Assembly (NCBI GenBank): GCA_003427395.1
Contig: BFEA01000013.1
Coordinates: 6,009,156-6,032,960, forward strand
DNA: 23,805 bases
From: Chara braunii
Lineage: Eukaryota > Streptophyta > Charophyceae > Charales > Characeae
Reading direction: 5' to 3'
Of the stretch, positions 9,178 to 19,255 are shown one piece after another. Under the pieces are notes generated by a model, which worked only from the letters and a program-made list of their open reading frames with translations, did not search any database and had not been told where the DNA came from. Numbering within the stretch: the stretch's first letter is position 1; every line of letters begins with the position of its first letter. The translations under genes and the position numbers were made by a program.

Positions 9178-9583
9178 GATGTAAAATGAATGGCCGCAAA
9201 AGGGAGATAAAAGAATAGGTGATATAAAATTGAGGGTTACGACCTAATAGTACTGTGAGAGCAGGATCTACATGAAGGACGAAGAAATTATTAAAGAAGA
9301 AGGAAGAAGAAAAACTGCACAGGATGTAAGGGATTACAACGCAACAAGAGGGGAAAAAAGGAAACTAGCTCCGAGAGAGAGAGAACTAACGCTGAGAAGA
9401 AGGCTAACGCCGGGGGAGAGCTAGCGTTGAAAAAAAAGATTGATGCAGAGAGAGATGGCTAACGAAAAGCTAAGAAGAAGGATGAGCACTGAGAGAGGGG
9501 AGGGGGGTGAGTGCTGAAGGGAAAACAGAAAACTGATTGCGCTGAGGCACAGTATTGGATTCTACCGCAAGTCACGAGTATGA
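9178..9583 (-). other. Purine-rich leader upstream of the minus-strand ORF
   Basis: There is no coding sequence. On the plus strand it is GA-rich with repeated words such as GCTAACGCYG, GAGAGAG and AAGAAGGAT between about 9365 and 9530, so the minus strand is CT-rich, as in many plant 5' untranslated regions. It fits a leader of the 9177 ORF, or an imperfect local repeat. Confidence 0.35.
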
Positions 9584-10136
9584 ATGAATGAGAATGCGGC
9601 TTACTTACGCTGGTTTTATACCGGAAGTGTAATTCATTTCGACCAAGCGGGGACGCTGGGTGGGGGTTTGGTATTATGTCGGAGGGCGCGGTGTCCCGAC
9701 CCTCCTCTGTGTACCAGGTCCCTGCCTGATATCGGCCCCTTGTCCTGGTGTCGTGGCCTATGGGGGCCTATGGGTATGTTCCAAAATTAAGTTCCCTGGT
9801 ACCCGGGTTGTACCATGACGTGGACCGGCCTTGTTTGGTGTTTGCCTCAACAAAAAGGTGCGCCACAGGGCTTTCCATTGGTCCACGCAGACTCGACGCC
9901 CTGCTGTACAGCAGAGCACAACCGGCCTTTGGCCGTGGTAGCCGTCGGGTTCGCCCTGGGACCAGCGTTGTCACGCGGGGATCCCCGGGGCCCAAGCCGG
10001 GGTAGGGGTTTCAACCCCGGACCCCCGCCGCGGGGCTACCTGACCCCCGCCCCCGCAAAAACACCCCCGGCCCTGCCCCACCCCCGCCACCCCCGCTCCC
10101 AGCCCACACCCCCGCCCCCGCACCCCGCACCCCCGC
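9584..10136. other. GC-rich non-coding stretch before the gap
   Basis: Several overlapping frames are open here only because the DNA is GC-rich; none has a recognisable protein signature. The last 100 bases become runs of CCCCCG and CCCCGC units next to the Ns. It could be LTR or promoter sequence for a minus-strand element, but nothing proves it. Confidence 0.4.
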
Positions 10137-10829
10137 NNNNNNNNNNNNNNNNNNNNNNNNNNNNNNNNNNNNNNNNNNNNNNNNNNNNNNNNNNNNNNNN
10201 NNNNNNNNNNNNNNNNNNNNNNNNNNNNNNNNNNNNNNNNNNNNNNNNNNNNNNNNNNNNNNNNNNNNNNNNNNNNNNNNNNNNNNNNNNNNNNNNNNNN
10301 NNNNNNNNNNNNNNNNNNNNNNNNNNNNNNNNNNNNNNNNNNNNNNNNNNNNNNNNNNNNNNNNNNNNNNNNNNNNNNNNNNNNNNNNNNNNNNNNNNNN
10401 NNNNNNNNNNNNNNNNNNNNNNNNNNNNNNNNNNNNNNNNNNNNNNNNNNNNNNNNNNNNNNNNNNNNNNNNNNNNNNNNNNNNNNNNNNNNNNNNNNNN
10501 NNNNNNNNNNNNNNNNNNNNNNNNNNNNNNNNNNNNNNNNNNNNNNNNNNNNNNNNNNNNNNNNNNNNNNNNNNNNNNNNNNNNNNNNNNNNNNNNNNNN
10601 NNNNNNNNNNNNNNNNNNNNNNNNNNNNNNNNNNNNNNNNNNNNNNNNNNNNNNNNNNNNNNNNNNNNNNNNNNNNNNNNNNNNNNNNNNNNNNNNNNNN
10701 NNNNNNNNNNNNNNNNNNNNNNNNNNNNNNNNNNNNNNNNNNNNNNNNNNNNNNNNNNNNNNNNNNNNNNNNNNNNNNNNNNNNNNNNNNNNNNNNNNNN
10801 NNNNNNNNNNNNNNNNNNNNNNNNNNNNN
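10137..10829. other. Assembly gap (693 Ns)
   Basis: This is an unbroken run of N. Reading frames that cross it are artefacts of translating N. Flanks of C runs on the left and G, C and T runs on the right suggest that low-complexity sequence caused the gap. Confidence 0.98.
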
Positions 10830-11096
10830 CCACGAGTGGTGGGTGTGGCCCCGGGGGGGGTCCGGGGTGGGGCATAAAACCCCATTTTTGGGGTTTAGCC
10901 CATGTGGTGCGCGCTTTCGCTGCCCACCCCCCACTATTTTTTTTTTTTTTTTTTGAATTTTTTTTTTTCGCGGGGGGGTCTGGAGCCGGGGTTGGGGGTG
11001 CCCAGCCCCGGAACCCCGGAACCCCGCCGGGGCCCCGGGGCCGGGGCTCGACAACCCTGCCTGGGACGCAGAGGTGAGAAGGCTGGCTTAGTCTTT
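10830..11096. repeat. Low-complexity homopolymer-rich gap flank
   Basis: G runs (GGGGGGGG near 10853), an 18-T run at 10937-10954, an 11-T run at 10958-10968 and alternating CCCCGG/CCGGGG blocks make this stretch. A perfect hairpin, AAACCCCA at 10877-10884 with TGGGGTTT at 10889-10896, lies inside it. Base calls here are probably unreliable. Confidence 0.6.
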
Positions 11097-12018
11097 TCAA
11101 CTGCGCGCCAAGCGCCCCTCTATAGAGTTATGGGTTAGGTGCACGAAATAGAAGTCGTTGTTAGAAGAGAAAAGAGAAAAAGGAAAACAAAACGCCAAAT
11201 TTGAACTCGTTTTAGTTTGGGAAAAATCCAGTGGCCTTTCCGTTTCTGATTTACTGGTATCATTATTATTATTATTATTACTTAATTTTCCTTTTTTTTT
11301 TTTTTTCCCCGTTGGCCTGTTGTTTCGCGGGAAGGCTAACGGTTCGAATTTCGAGCTCAGTGGTCCACAACCTAAGTTGGCCGACCTCACGTATACCGTC
11401 TGCGGGTGAACTTCGATTGAGCGTCGCGTGGTGAGGCCCCAAAAGAGGAGCACCCGCAGCCACGTTGGTAGGAGGAATATCACCCCCTATAGAGGGTCAT
11501 AAACCCCCTCCGTGCCATCGGACACGGGTACCCAACAGTAACAGGTCGACGGCGAGCTTTGAAGGTGGAAGTACGCACGGGACCACCGCTTCAGGGTTGC
11601 AGTCACTTCGTGGCGAGGCGAAGCGACAAGGGCCGATAGCAGAAAGTCTACAGCCGCCGGCAGTTGCTGAGACTTCGCTATTTTTATTTTGACCCTTTTT
11701 TATTTTATTGTTTTATTCCATTTAATTAATTATATGGCTCCAGGTTACTGATGAGCGGAGTTTCAGAGGGTACCTCATTTAGAACGTTGGGGTCACGGCA
11801 TACAACCGATCGTATAAAAAGGGAAAAGAGGACCGAGACTTGGCTATCTAGTGGATGATCAGGAGGGTGGTAGCGGACTGCTTCGCGGCGTTAGCGCACA
11901 AGCCACTTCGCTGTTCCAGTACCAATCAACCGATGTGAAGGGGACAAATTAGCAGGGGTTTAGCGGGTGTCGATTGCCTGTGCCTAGGGCCAAGACTCTG
12001 TCTATTCTGAGAACGACT
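11097..12018 (+). other. Non-coding upstream region of the 12019 ORF
   Basis: No coding sequence is recognisable. It contains an ATT microsatellite (11261-11279), a T-rich run (11292-11306), two AT-rich patches (11680-11735) and a TATA box at 11813. It may be an LTR-like promoter region for the frame that begins at 12019. Confidence 0.4.
11813..11820 (+). promoter_or_regulatory. TATA box upstream of the 12019 ORF
   Basis: TATAAAAA in the context GATCGTATAAAAAGGG is followed by purine-rich sequence. It is 206 bp upstream of the ATG at 12019 on the same strand, a distance that suits a polymerase II promoter plus 5' leader. Confidence 0.4.
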
Positions 12019-12822
12019 ATGGCGCTGCACGACTATAGGCCCGGTTACTGGTACCATCAGGCCCGCTGGAAGCTTATGTCTGGGGAAGGGCCCAGGATTA
12101 CAGTGACAATCAACTATGACGGTGGGGACGAGGTGCAACTGAAGATCAATGTGGAGGGAGCGAAAGAGGGAGAGATGCGGACTAACCCGAAGCTGCAGGA
12201 CGCAGTCANAGAGGCGAGNGATCGTGCGGAGAGGCGCTGCAGAAGAGACGGTGTGACGGNGAGGCTACGGATAACGGTGGCTTATCACNAGANTNAGACT
12301 TNGANTGANACGGCGGACAGAGAGCAGGCCCACCTGCACAGGGACTCAGGTGGGGAGAGCGAAATGAGCCAAGCGGGAGATCGGGAGACGGACCTCAGGT
12401 CCTGGAATAGACCAGGCGAGATCCAGAGGTATCACCGGGCCGCGAAGCCGGTGGAAGAGGGACCTGAGGCCAGCTCTCGACAACTGACGCCCAGAGGCCA
12501 TGGGACGGGTGAGAAACAGAACAGAGGGAAAAGACATGTGTAGAGGGTGAGACAGACAGCGGGGTCGACGGGGGTACTCAGAGGTCAGCACGTGTGCAAG
12601 CTAGAGCGGCACACTATGAGAAAAAGGGGGCGCGAGAGAGTAGCCAAAGGGGCTAATCCACAACAGAGGAAGGCCGACGCGTGTCCGCAGCAGGGGGGCA
12701 AGGCGGTGAGGCAGTTACGACGGTCGTGCTCAAGAGCGGGGCCAGGTGTGCGTGTGAAAGAAGTCAACGAACAAAAGGGGGAGATTGCGCGAATGAGCGG
12801 GACGCGGTCCTACGGGACGTAG
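12019..12822 (+). pseudogene. Unrecognised protein with one internal TAG
   Basis: The frame opens at ATG 12019 (MALHDYRPGYWYHQARWKL) and continues, still in frame 1, through a TAG at 12541-12543 to a TAG at 12820-12822, giving about 267 codons. The first 90 residues look like a folded segment (GPRITVTINYDGGDEV, INVEGAKEGEM, then RLRITVAYH), with two beta-rich repeats of the form RITV. The rest is charged and disordered: DREQAHLHRDSGGE, SWNRPGEIQRYHR, then Arg/Gln/Gly-rich. Nine Ns fall between 12209 and 12308. I know no matching family. The N cluster suggests a multi-copy sequence, perhaps a retroelement gag. The internal stop can be reached from CAG by one transition, as in the two Ty3 elements. 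Confidence 0.4.
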
Positions 12823-15185
12823 TGGATGTCAACCACTGTCTCCACGTTCACGCGCCGCGTTTTGTGTCCACTGAGCCACGGTGAGTCTTCATGTTGTGGC
12901 AGGGGACACGTGTGAAAGGAAGGCATGCGTGAGCAAGCTAACGCGTTTCCTTTTATCGAAATGAGGTTCAAGCTTCCGTGACAATTGGTCCAGAAGACGG
13001 CAAGAATGAAGGGAGGAGCAAACTGTTTTCTTTTCACAGAGCGGCTCGTTTTCCTCTGTCAGTAATCACAGAGCGGCTCGTTTGTCCTCCGTCCTTCGTG
13101 TGGGGATGGTTGTGAGAGCATGTGACCATGACACAAGGGCGAACGTGGGCTAAGACGGAGGTTGTTCTGAGTTGGACAAAGGCCCGAATGATGCAAGTTT
13201 GTACTCTGAAGTTGGTGTTTCCTCTCATATGACCCATGCTAGACCCCCATTTTTTGTGTCGAGACTGCACACCTTTTCCAGTTATTGATCTGATTGTTAT
13301 TTTGAGGTCCTTACCAAATCGCCTGCCGACCCTGTAGAAGTGAAGCGCCACGCTGTTGGCTACTCTGTGGAACAAACGCATAGTTTTGTGTTGGTTGGTA
13401 TTGGGTCGTACTGGAAATCTGATCATCCCTCCCTTATATCCTTGATGATTTCATAGCTGGCCAAAACATTTGACTGGAGAGGAGTTCGGATCAGAAATTC
13501 AGAATATATTTTCCCTTTCTGAAAAGTTTGTAGTTACTTGATGGGATAGAGGAAATCTAGTTTAAGGTCTATCGCTTATATTTTGGCAAAATACTTACTT
13601 GACAGGGACTAACCGCGGTGTTCGATCATGTTAGACTAACTTCAGTGAAAAGTCTCACCAGGCGAGACCTTTAATAATTCCCTCGGCAGAATGTGTTTAA
13701 TTCCCTTATGAGGGGCAGAGAGGTGTTGGTGGGTCTCTACCACTAAGTGTAATGGTGGAACGTGCATTACCCTAAACTAATGCGTGGTCTCTGTTTATAC
13801 TCAGAGTGGCGAGTGAAAATTCATAGTGAAGGAGGGGATGTCACCTCCTCTCTAATGAATACGGGTTATGCAGGAGCATGAACTCTAAGGATGTCGTTAA
13901 AGTGATTGAGCTATTTAAGGTCATCATCTGTTTGGTTGGTTATTAAAAATCTGATTATGCAAAAGGGGGTACTGCCCTGAGTCTAGCTTTGAGTGATGTG
14001 ACACTCCAAGCTGGATCAGGGCTGGACCCTTGTATGCTGTACGCTTTACTTTCTTGTGTGCAAAGCACTGCATAAGCAGTGAGTGTGTTAACACCACAAA
14101 TTACTGCGTTTTATACTGAGGAAACGAATTGTGTTGAGAAACCAGAGTCGACAACCCTCTAGCGCCTGCTTCGCAATGGCGGTTTAACTAGATCTTGCAT
14201 GTATAGGGCTGATAAACGACATGTATTACAGATATCGTAGATGAGCTACTATGGTAAGCCTCCGTTGGTAGGCATATTTGAATACCGTACGGTTTAACAA
14301 CGAAACATTTTCCAGTAAAGGTTGTATTGAATCCGAAGTGACTCCTCCTTGGATGCTAGTCAGGCATGTACCGACCCTTTGCGCTAAAAGAGTTAACCGG
14401 GCCATGTGTGAGTCTTGAACTTTAATTTGCACCGTAAGGAAGTTAGTTCTAGATATGGATGTGTAGAGTACCTACACCTATTAGGAGAAGTCTCTAAGTG
14501 CATGTTAGGTGATTTACACTCGGTATCCTTGAGCAAAGGCTTGCCCCTGAGCGGTGATACAACCTTGTTGAGTATCAGTTCTGTGTCAGCTGTTTCTCAG
14601 AAGTTCTTCTGACGGTGAACTGAGCATTACTATACACACCGCTACCCGTGAAAACCTGTGAGGCTATAAGTCTGGGTAGTATGTATGCATAGAGAGCTTT
14701 CCACGAAGCTCGGATCAGTGCATGATTTGGGCATCGTGGAATAAGACTCTCCTCTCACGCAGAAAAGGACAGAATGTCAGACTACAAATCAGATGGAAGC
14801 AAGGTTATCCCTTGTCTGTTATGGATTCCCGGTGATTAGATGGTTTAGTGCCCTTCTTGTTTCAAGGTACTCTAGGCTGTGCAAAGGCCTGAGCAGAAAC
14901 TCAAAAGTGACTCTGTGTACGAGGGACTACACAGTACGTACTCATTCGCTGAGACTGTAGACCAAGCAAAAGGGAAAGGGGATCATTTGTAAATTGGTTG
15001 AAACCATTATACTCCAGGGCTAACCTGATCATCGGGGTCATACGTTTAAATATACAGTGCTCATCAAACAGACAACTGACGAGTGGTAAAAACACTAGGA
15101 CGATAGTTGTATCACATGATTCATAAGGTTGAAAATGAAGATGCCCCCTTGCCACCTCTAGGAAAGGAACGATGTTGAATATGTA
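12823..15185. other. Long stretch with no recognisable gene
   Basis: About 2.3 kb in which I see no convincing frame, RNA gene or transposon domain; the small frames have no protein character. A donor-like ACGGTGAGT at about 12878-12886 follows the 12019 frame. A short tandem duplication lies at 13034-13097. Weak inverted repeats, such as TTCCACGA (14699) with TCGTGGAA (14734), are within chance expectation. Confidence 0.5.
13034..13097. repeat. 32-bp tandem duplication
   Basis: TCACAGAGCGGCTCGTTT at 13034-13051 recurs exactly at 13066-13083, an offset of 32 bp. The tails of the two units (TCCTCTGTC and GTCCTCCGTC) are still alike. Only two copies are present. Confidence 0.8.
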
Positions 15186-15399
15186 GTGTGCAATCAGAGC
15201 CTGACCAGCAAAGTAGTCAGGGGCCCCATTACGTTCGATTCCGTCAATTATACTAGAAAGGGATTATCGGAACTTGAGAGTAGCGTTCATTCAAATAGCA
15301 CTCGAACCAGTTACTCAAATGGCATCCAATTCTCAACCAGCAATCTCAACAGCGACTGGATCTCTCCCGGACATCTAGCTTGCTTAAGTAAGACTTCGT

Positions 15400-16160
15400 C
15401 CAGATCAAGTAATTTTTCATTCAGCTTTCAGTTTGTGATTTCAGCAATTATTCAGTAATCAGTCAGCAGACATCCCAGCAGCACTCAGTCTTTTCCTTTT
15501 CCATCAGCAATTAATCAGTTGTATTCAGTTTTCAATCAGGNGTTAACCTGCAGTTGACTGACATTTGATTGGCACTTAGTCAGCGCTCGGCTAGCGATCT
15601 CTGCGATATTTAGCATTCACAGTTCGCTATCAACCAGCAACCGGGAAACAGCTGTCAAAAGCATACGAACGACAATCANATNATTNGTATCNANNATTTG
15701 GAGCAACATTTAAACGTTCCTCATTCACCGCTTTTTCATTATCCAAATTGATTGTTCAGTTATTACTTAATCAGAGTTCAACGATAATCAAATCGGCAGT
15801 CAGATTGGTAATCAGACCAGCAATCAGATTCGCAATCAGATCAGCAGCCGGATCAGCAATCAAAACAGCATCTGAAAACTGCAGCTGGAAAACAGTTTTC
15901 AAAAAACAACATTTGGAGAACAGCATTCAGTGAACAACATCCAGCTTTCAGTTAGTAAACTCAACAACATTCATCCGTCAGTCAATGATTTCAGTGAACA
16001 CTCAGTTTCTCGAGTCAGTAATTAATCAGTAATACTCAGTTTTTCTGATCAACAATCAGAAACAGCAATCAGATGCAACATCCAGAAAACAACAGTCAGT
16101 AGCAGCAACCAGATGCATCAATCACAACAGTACTCAAAAGACACTCAAGCGGCAGACGTC
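15400..16160 (+). repeat. CAG/TTCAG-rich degenerate repeat tract
   Basis: Words such as TTCAGT, CAGCAATCAG, AATCAGATC and AACAGC recur through about 750 bases. The most regular part is 15790-15870, where AATCAGAYCAGC-like units of 12-14 bp follow one another. There is no convincing frame; the one at 15748-15933 is only translated repeat. Ns occur at 15541 and 15679-15695. It lies directly upstream of the 16215 ORF and may be its leader. Confidence 0.6.
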
Positions 16161-16214
16161 TTACAATCAAGCACAATCACTTCTCTCTACAAAGAGTAAT
16201 TATCTATCAAACAC

Positions 16215-16889
16215 ATGAGAGAGATCAATCCCATCACAGCTGACCAGTCGGTCCTTGACAACCTCAATTCGATTGCCGCCAGGGAGAGCTTTCCCTATAA
16301 GTACGTCCGGATTGATGGGTTCAAGCATGGAGACCTATCTATCTTCATCGTTCTCACTGAGTTCGCTGAAGGCACAGTCAATGACCTGCGGATCTTCCTG
16401 AAAAAGGGGAACGAGACACACCCTCATTTTGATGCAGTGTGGGCCGCAGCAGCCAGGTATGTGCAGTGGAAAGCTGAGAGACTCCAGAGGAATACAAAGC
16501 TAGTCTATAGCTTTGGCCCTAAGCTTTTCATTGATTATCCCAAGCCTCTGGTCCCTTACTATCTTACTAATGACTCTTATTGGAGTGGACTGGTGGAACT
16601 GACAAAGTGGTACATATCACCTGCAGAGATCGACTACGAGGCAGTGAGTGAGCCCTCCGAGTTTCCACATCTCAGGAGGGGCATTTTCTCCCAGTCATAC
16701 CTCCCCACTCTATGGGAGGAATTTTGTGTCATGGTTGACTTCCGCATCATGGGACTTGGCTGGAAGTGTTTGGAACTAGTGGGCTTCAGGTGGCTTTTAT
16801 ATTCAGAAGCCACAACCTCAGAGAGTACGGGGACATGGCAAGAAGCCCGAACGACGAATAACAAAGTAAGAGACAGAGTGAAGTTCTGA
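16215..16889 (+). CDS. Unrecognised 224-residue protein
   Basis: This is the cleanest frame outside the retroelements: a true ATG, 224 codons without a stop or N, ending at TGA 16887-16889. The protein starts MREINPITADQSVLDNLNSI and has a mixed, globular composition: FKHGDLSIFIVLTEF, HFDAVWAAAARYVQWKAERL, KLFIDYPKPLVPYYLTND and SYLPTLWEEF. There is no signal peptide and no clear membrane segment. The last 30 residues (ATTSESTGTWQEARTTNNK) look less coding-like, so the end could be a splice site or a frameshifted tail. I do not recognise the family. The CAG-rich tract lies upstream and an AATAAA lies 278 bp downstream, which together would make a single-exon transcription unit. It may be a host gene fragment or the first ORF of an uncharacterised transposon. 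Confidence 0.5.
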   Translation: MREINPITADQSVLDNLNSIAARESFPYKYVRIDGFKHGDLSIFIVLTEFAEGTVNDLRIFLKKGNETHPHFDAVWAAAARYVQWKAERLQRNTKLVYSFGPKLFIDYPKPLVPYYLTNDSYWSGLVELTKWYISPAEIDYEAVSEPSEFPHLRRGIFSQSYLPTLWEEFCVMVDFRIMGLGWKCLELVGFRWLLYSEATTSESTGTWQEARTTNNKVRDRVKF

Positions 16890-17166
16890 GGGATGAGTGG
16901 GGACTCTTGATTGGTGCTGGCCATGCTCTCTTCCATATGTACTTCCCGAGACTATTATGAGTTCTCATTCTTCCCTCATTCATTTGACTCTGTCTTTGCC
17001 CAAGTCAGTCAGTCGGTCTTGCTTCTTGTATTGTTCTTGCTTGATGATTGTTTTCTTGGATGATTTTGTCACAGTTCTCAAAATCAGATTGACATAATTG
17101 ATGCATGCATAACACCCAATAATTTTATGATTGTTATTTGCATGACTCTCTGCTGTTCCGAATCAA

Positions 17167-17172
17167 AATAAA
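17167..17172 (+). terminator. Polyadenylation-type signal AATAAA
   Basis: AATAAA within AATCAAAATAAAAG lies 278 bp after the 16215 ORF stop, beyond a T-rich stretch (16920-17160) like a 3' untranslated region. A hexamer of this kind also occurs often by chance. Confidence 0.3.
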
Positions 17173-17544
17173 AGATTTCTAAGGCTGGGGCGGCGAAGAC
17201 CGTAATTGAAGGGTCTCGCTCGAAGCCGGACATACACAACAGGAAGGGATTTGCATTATTTAATTTATTTTATTTATTACAATCAACATACAAAACCCTG
17301 CGTGACAGCGTGTTGGCTTTCCGGTCGCCTGAAGTGGCTCGACTGAAAAAAGTGCGACAGCGTGACACTGCAACCAATTGCCAAATCCGCAGCGGTCACC
17401 TCAGGAGGTGTCACCTTAGCAGTGACACATCAGCAGCAGACGAAGACAGGATTACTTGATGCGCCGCAGTCAACAAATTGCTCAGCGCGGATCTAGGGAA
17501 ACCAAGCCCCAACAGGCACCCAAGACACCTCGGATCCCGTGCAG
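17173..17544 (+). other. Leader region of element 2
   Basis: This non-coding sequence lies between the signal at 17167 and the gag start of element 2. GCGTGACAGCGTG (17300) and GTGCGACAGCGTGAC (17352) are near-repeats. A 7-bp perfect stem, GTGTCAC at 17408-17414 with GTGACAC at 17422-17428, closes a 7-base loop. No LTR end or primer-binding site could be placed. Confidence 0.4.
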
Positions 17545-19255
17545 ATGACGCACGACCGTGACCGCCACCGCTGACGCAAATTCAGAAGCTAACCCCAAGA
17601 GGCCGGTTACCCCTCCTCTGCCAGTTCAGCAGGCAGATGAAACGCAACTAGCGTTTCTGGAACGTCTCCAGCTATACTCGGAGACAACTGCAGTTGAACT
17701 GCGTAAATGGGAACAGGAGGAAGCCGCCCGCCAGGAGGCAATCCAACGCCAGCTGGCAGAGGCAGAGGCAGCACGTCAGCAGGCCGCAGCCGAAGCTGCA
17801 GCAGCCGAACTGTTACAACAGCAGCAGGTCGAGGCAAGTCATAATCAAGCTCGTTACCAGGCTACGATAGAGCTCGCCTACGAAGAAGCCACATACCGGA
17901 GGATACTTCGACAACAACACTTTCGAGCGAACGAAGAATAAGAGGAGCCAACCGAGGAAGAAAGAAGAAAGGAGAAAATAACAGTACTAATGGAACACAT
18001 GTTGTACACATCCAATTGGCAGCAACACGAGTTGCTGGCCATGCGACAAACCCTCATCCGCCACGAAGCGATGCTTTAGACGCAGAAACAGAGGATCACC
18101 GCCTTGCAGAACGTGAAGAGTCAGCTGCAGACCATTGTCGGCACAGGGTTGGCACGACTGCCTGCAGTTGAGTCGACAGGCAGTGCAGTGGCAAACTGCA
18201 GCCCAGCTTTGGCTGCGCAGGCCAAGCAGCTGGAGGATCGAATCAACCACGTCGTAGCATCCCTTGGCGACATCAGCAAGTTTGTTGGAGCATCGACAGT
18301 CAGCAATCAGTTGCAGATGCTCAACGGCCTCGTTCAGCAACAACTGACCGCCATCGCAAAGGAATGGAAGATGCCGAACTTCGAGATTGAGAAGTTCGAT
18401 GACTACCACAAGACTGATCCGCTGTAGTGGTGGATAACATTCAACGCCGAGGCAGACATACATCACGTCCCACCTGGACGGCGACTTGACGCACTCTACC
18501 TCCAACTCATCGGAGGGGCGCAAACTTTCATGACGCACATAACCATCATGCTGGAATGCACCATCGCCACCCTCCACACCAAAATCACGTGGGAGGAATT
18601 CGAGAAGAAGTGGAAGACCCGGTTCATGGTCAACAACGACAAACGACACGCCTTGAATAAGATCTTCCGCATCTTTCAAGGCCAACAAACGTCACGGGAA
18701 TGGCTGACGGAGTGGCAAAGACTCGTCACCACCCTGGAACTGAACCTGCCGTTCAACTCAATCCAGGCCGAGTTCTTCGCCCGGTAGTGCGACGCTTTGA
18801 CAACTACTCTTGGCAACGAATTCCAGTATGAGACCTTTGATGCAGTGATCTCAAAGGCAAGAGAGCTCATACAAGGTAACCGGCGCACGGCCAATGAGAC
18901 CCGCGAACAACGTGGTTACGTGGAGAAAGGAAAAGGTCAGCGGACGCCGCAAGTAGCAGCGATCCAACAAGGATCTAGTGAGGACCACGCAGCCGCTTCT
19001 ATATCAAGTGATGAAGATGTGGCGGCAGCGATACCACCGCAACGGTCAAGACCCCGAGGGGGAAAACATAAGGCGAAACCAGCGTCGGCGGATGGAGTAT
19101 GACAGTCACCATGGACGAAGTTCGGTATTACCGAAGACATGTTCAAGTTGAGACAAAAATGCGGATGTTTATGGTGCAACAACACCAAACACATCACTAG
19201 CGCATGCCTCGACAAGGACAAGGAAAATGTCAAGCGTCCAAGCTCGGGAAACTGA
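17545..19255 (+). pseudogene. gag: Gag of element 2, broken
   Basis: Frame 2 carries gag throughout. No in-frame ATG precedes it: the open part begins at 17549, and the nearest ATG (17545) is one base out of frame. The N-terminal part is an Ala/Gln/Glu-rich coiled coil (residues about 40-95: QEAIQRQLAEAEAARQQ). After TAA 17939 and TAG 18077, frame 2 continues with VKSQLQTIVGTGLARLP. TAG 18425 precedes WWITFNAEADIHH, the start of a typical retrotransposon capsid domain that includes ITWEEFEKKWKTRF and SREWLTEWQRLV. TAG 18785 and TGA 19100 follow. The zinc knuckle at 19166-19207 is intact (C-x2-C-x4-H-x4-C, CLWCNNTKHITSAC). Frame 2 ends at TGA 19253; the next part reads in frame 1. Confidence 0.8.

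Noticed and set aside
9815-11100. Four long frames of 300-420 codons spanning the gap
   Set aside because: They are open only because N cannot form a stop; the flanking residues are translated homopolymers.
11330-11360. tRNA T-arm-like GGTTCGAATTTC
   Set aside because: No acceptor, D or anticodon stem can be placed around it.
13034-13097. CRISPR-like repeat
   Set aside because: There are only two units with a 14-base interval, in a eukaryotic setting; it is a tandem duplication.
15186-15458. Frame of 90 codons rich in Ser and Asn
   Set aside because: Its composition follows the TTCAG/CAG repeat tract; it lacks a domain or clear coding bias.
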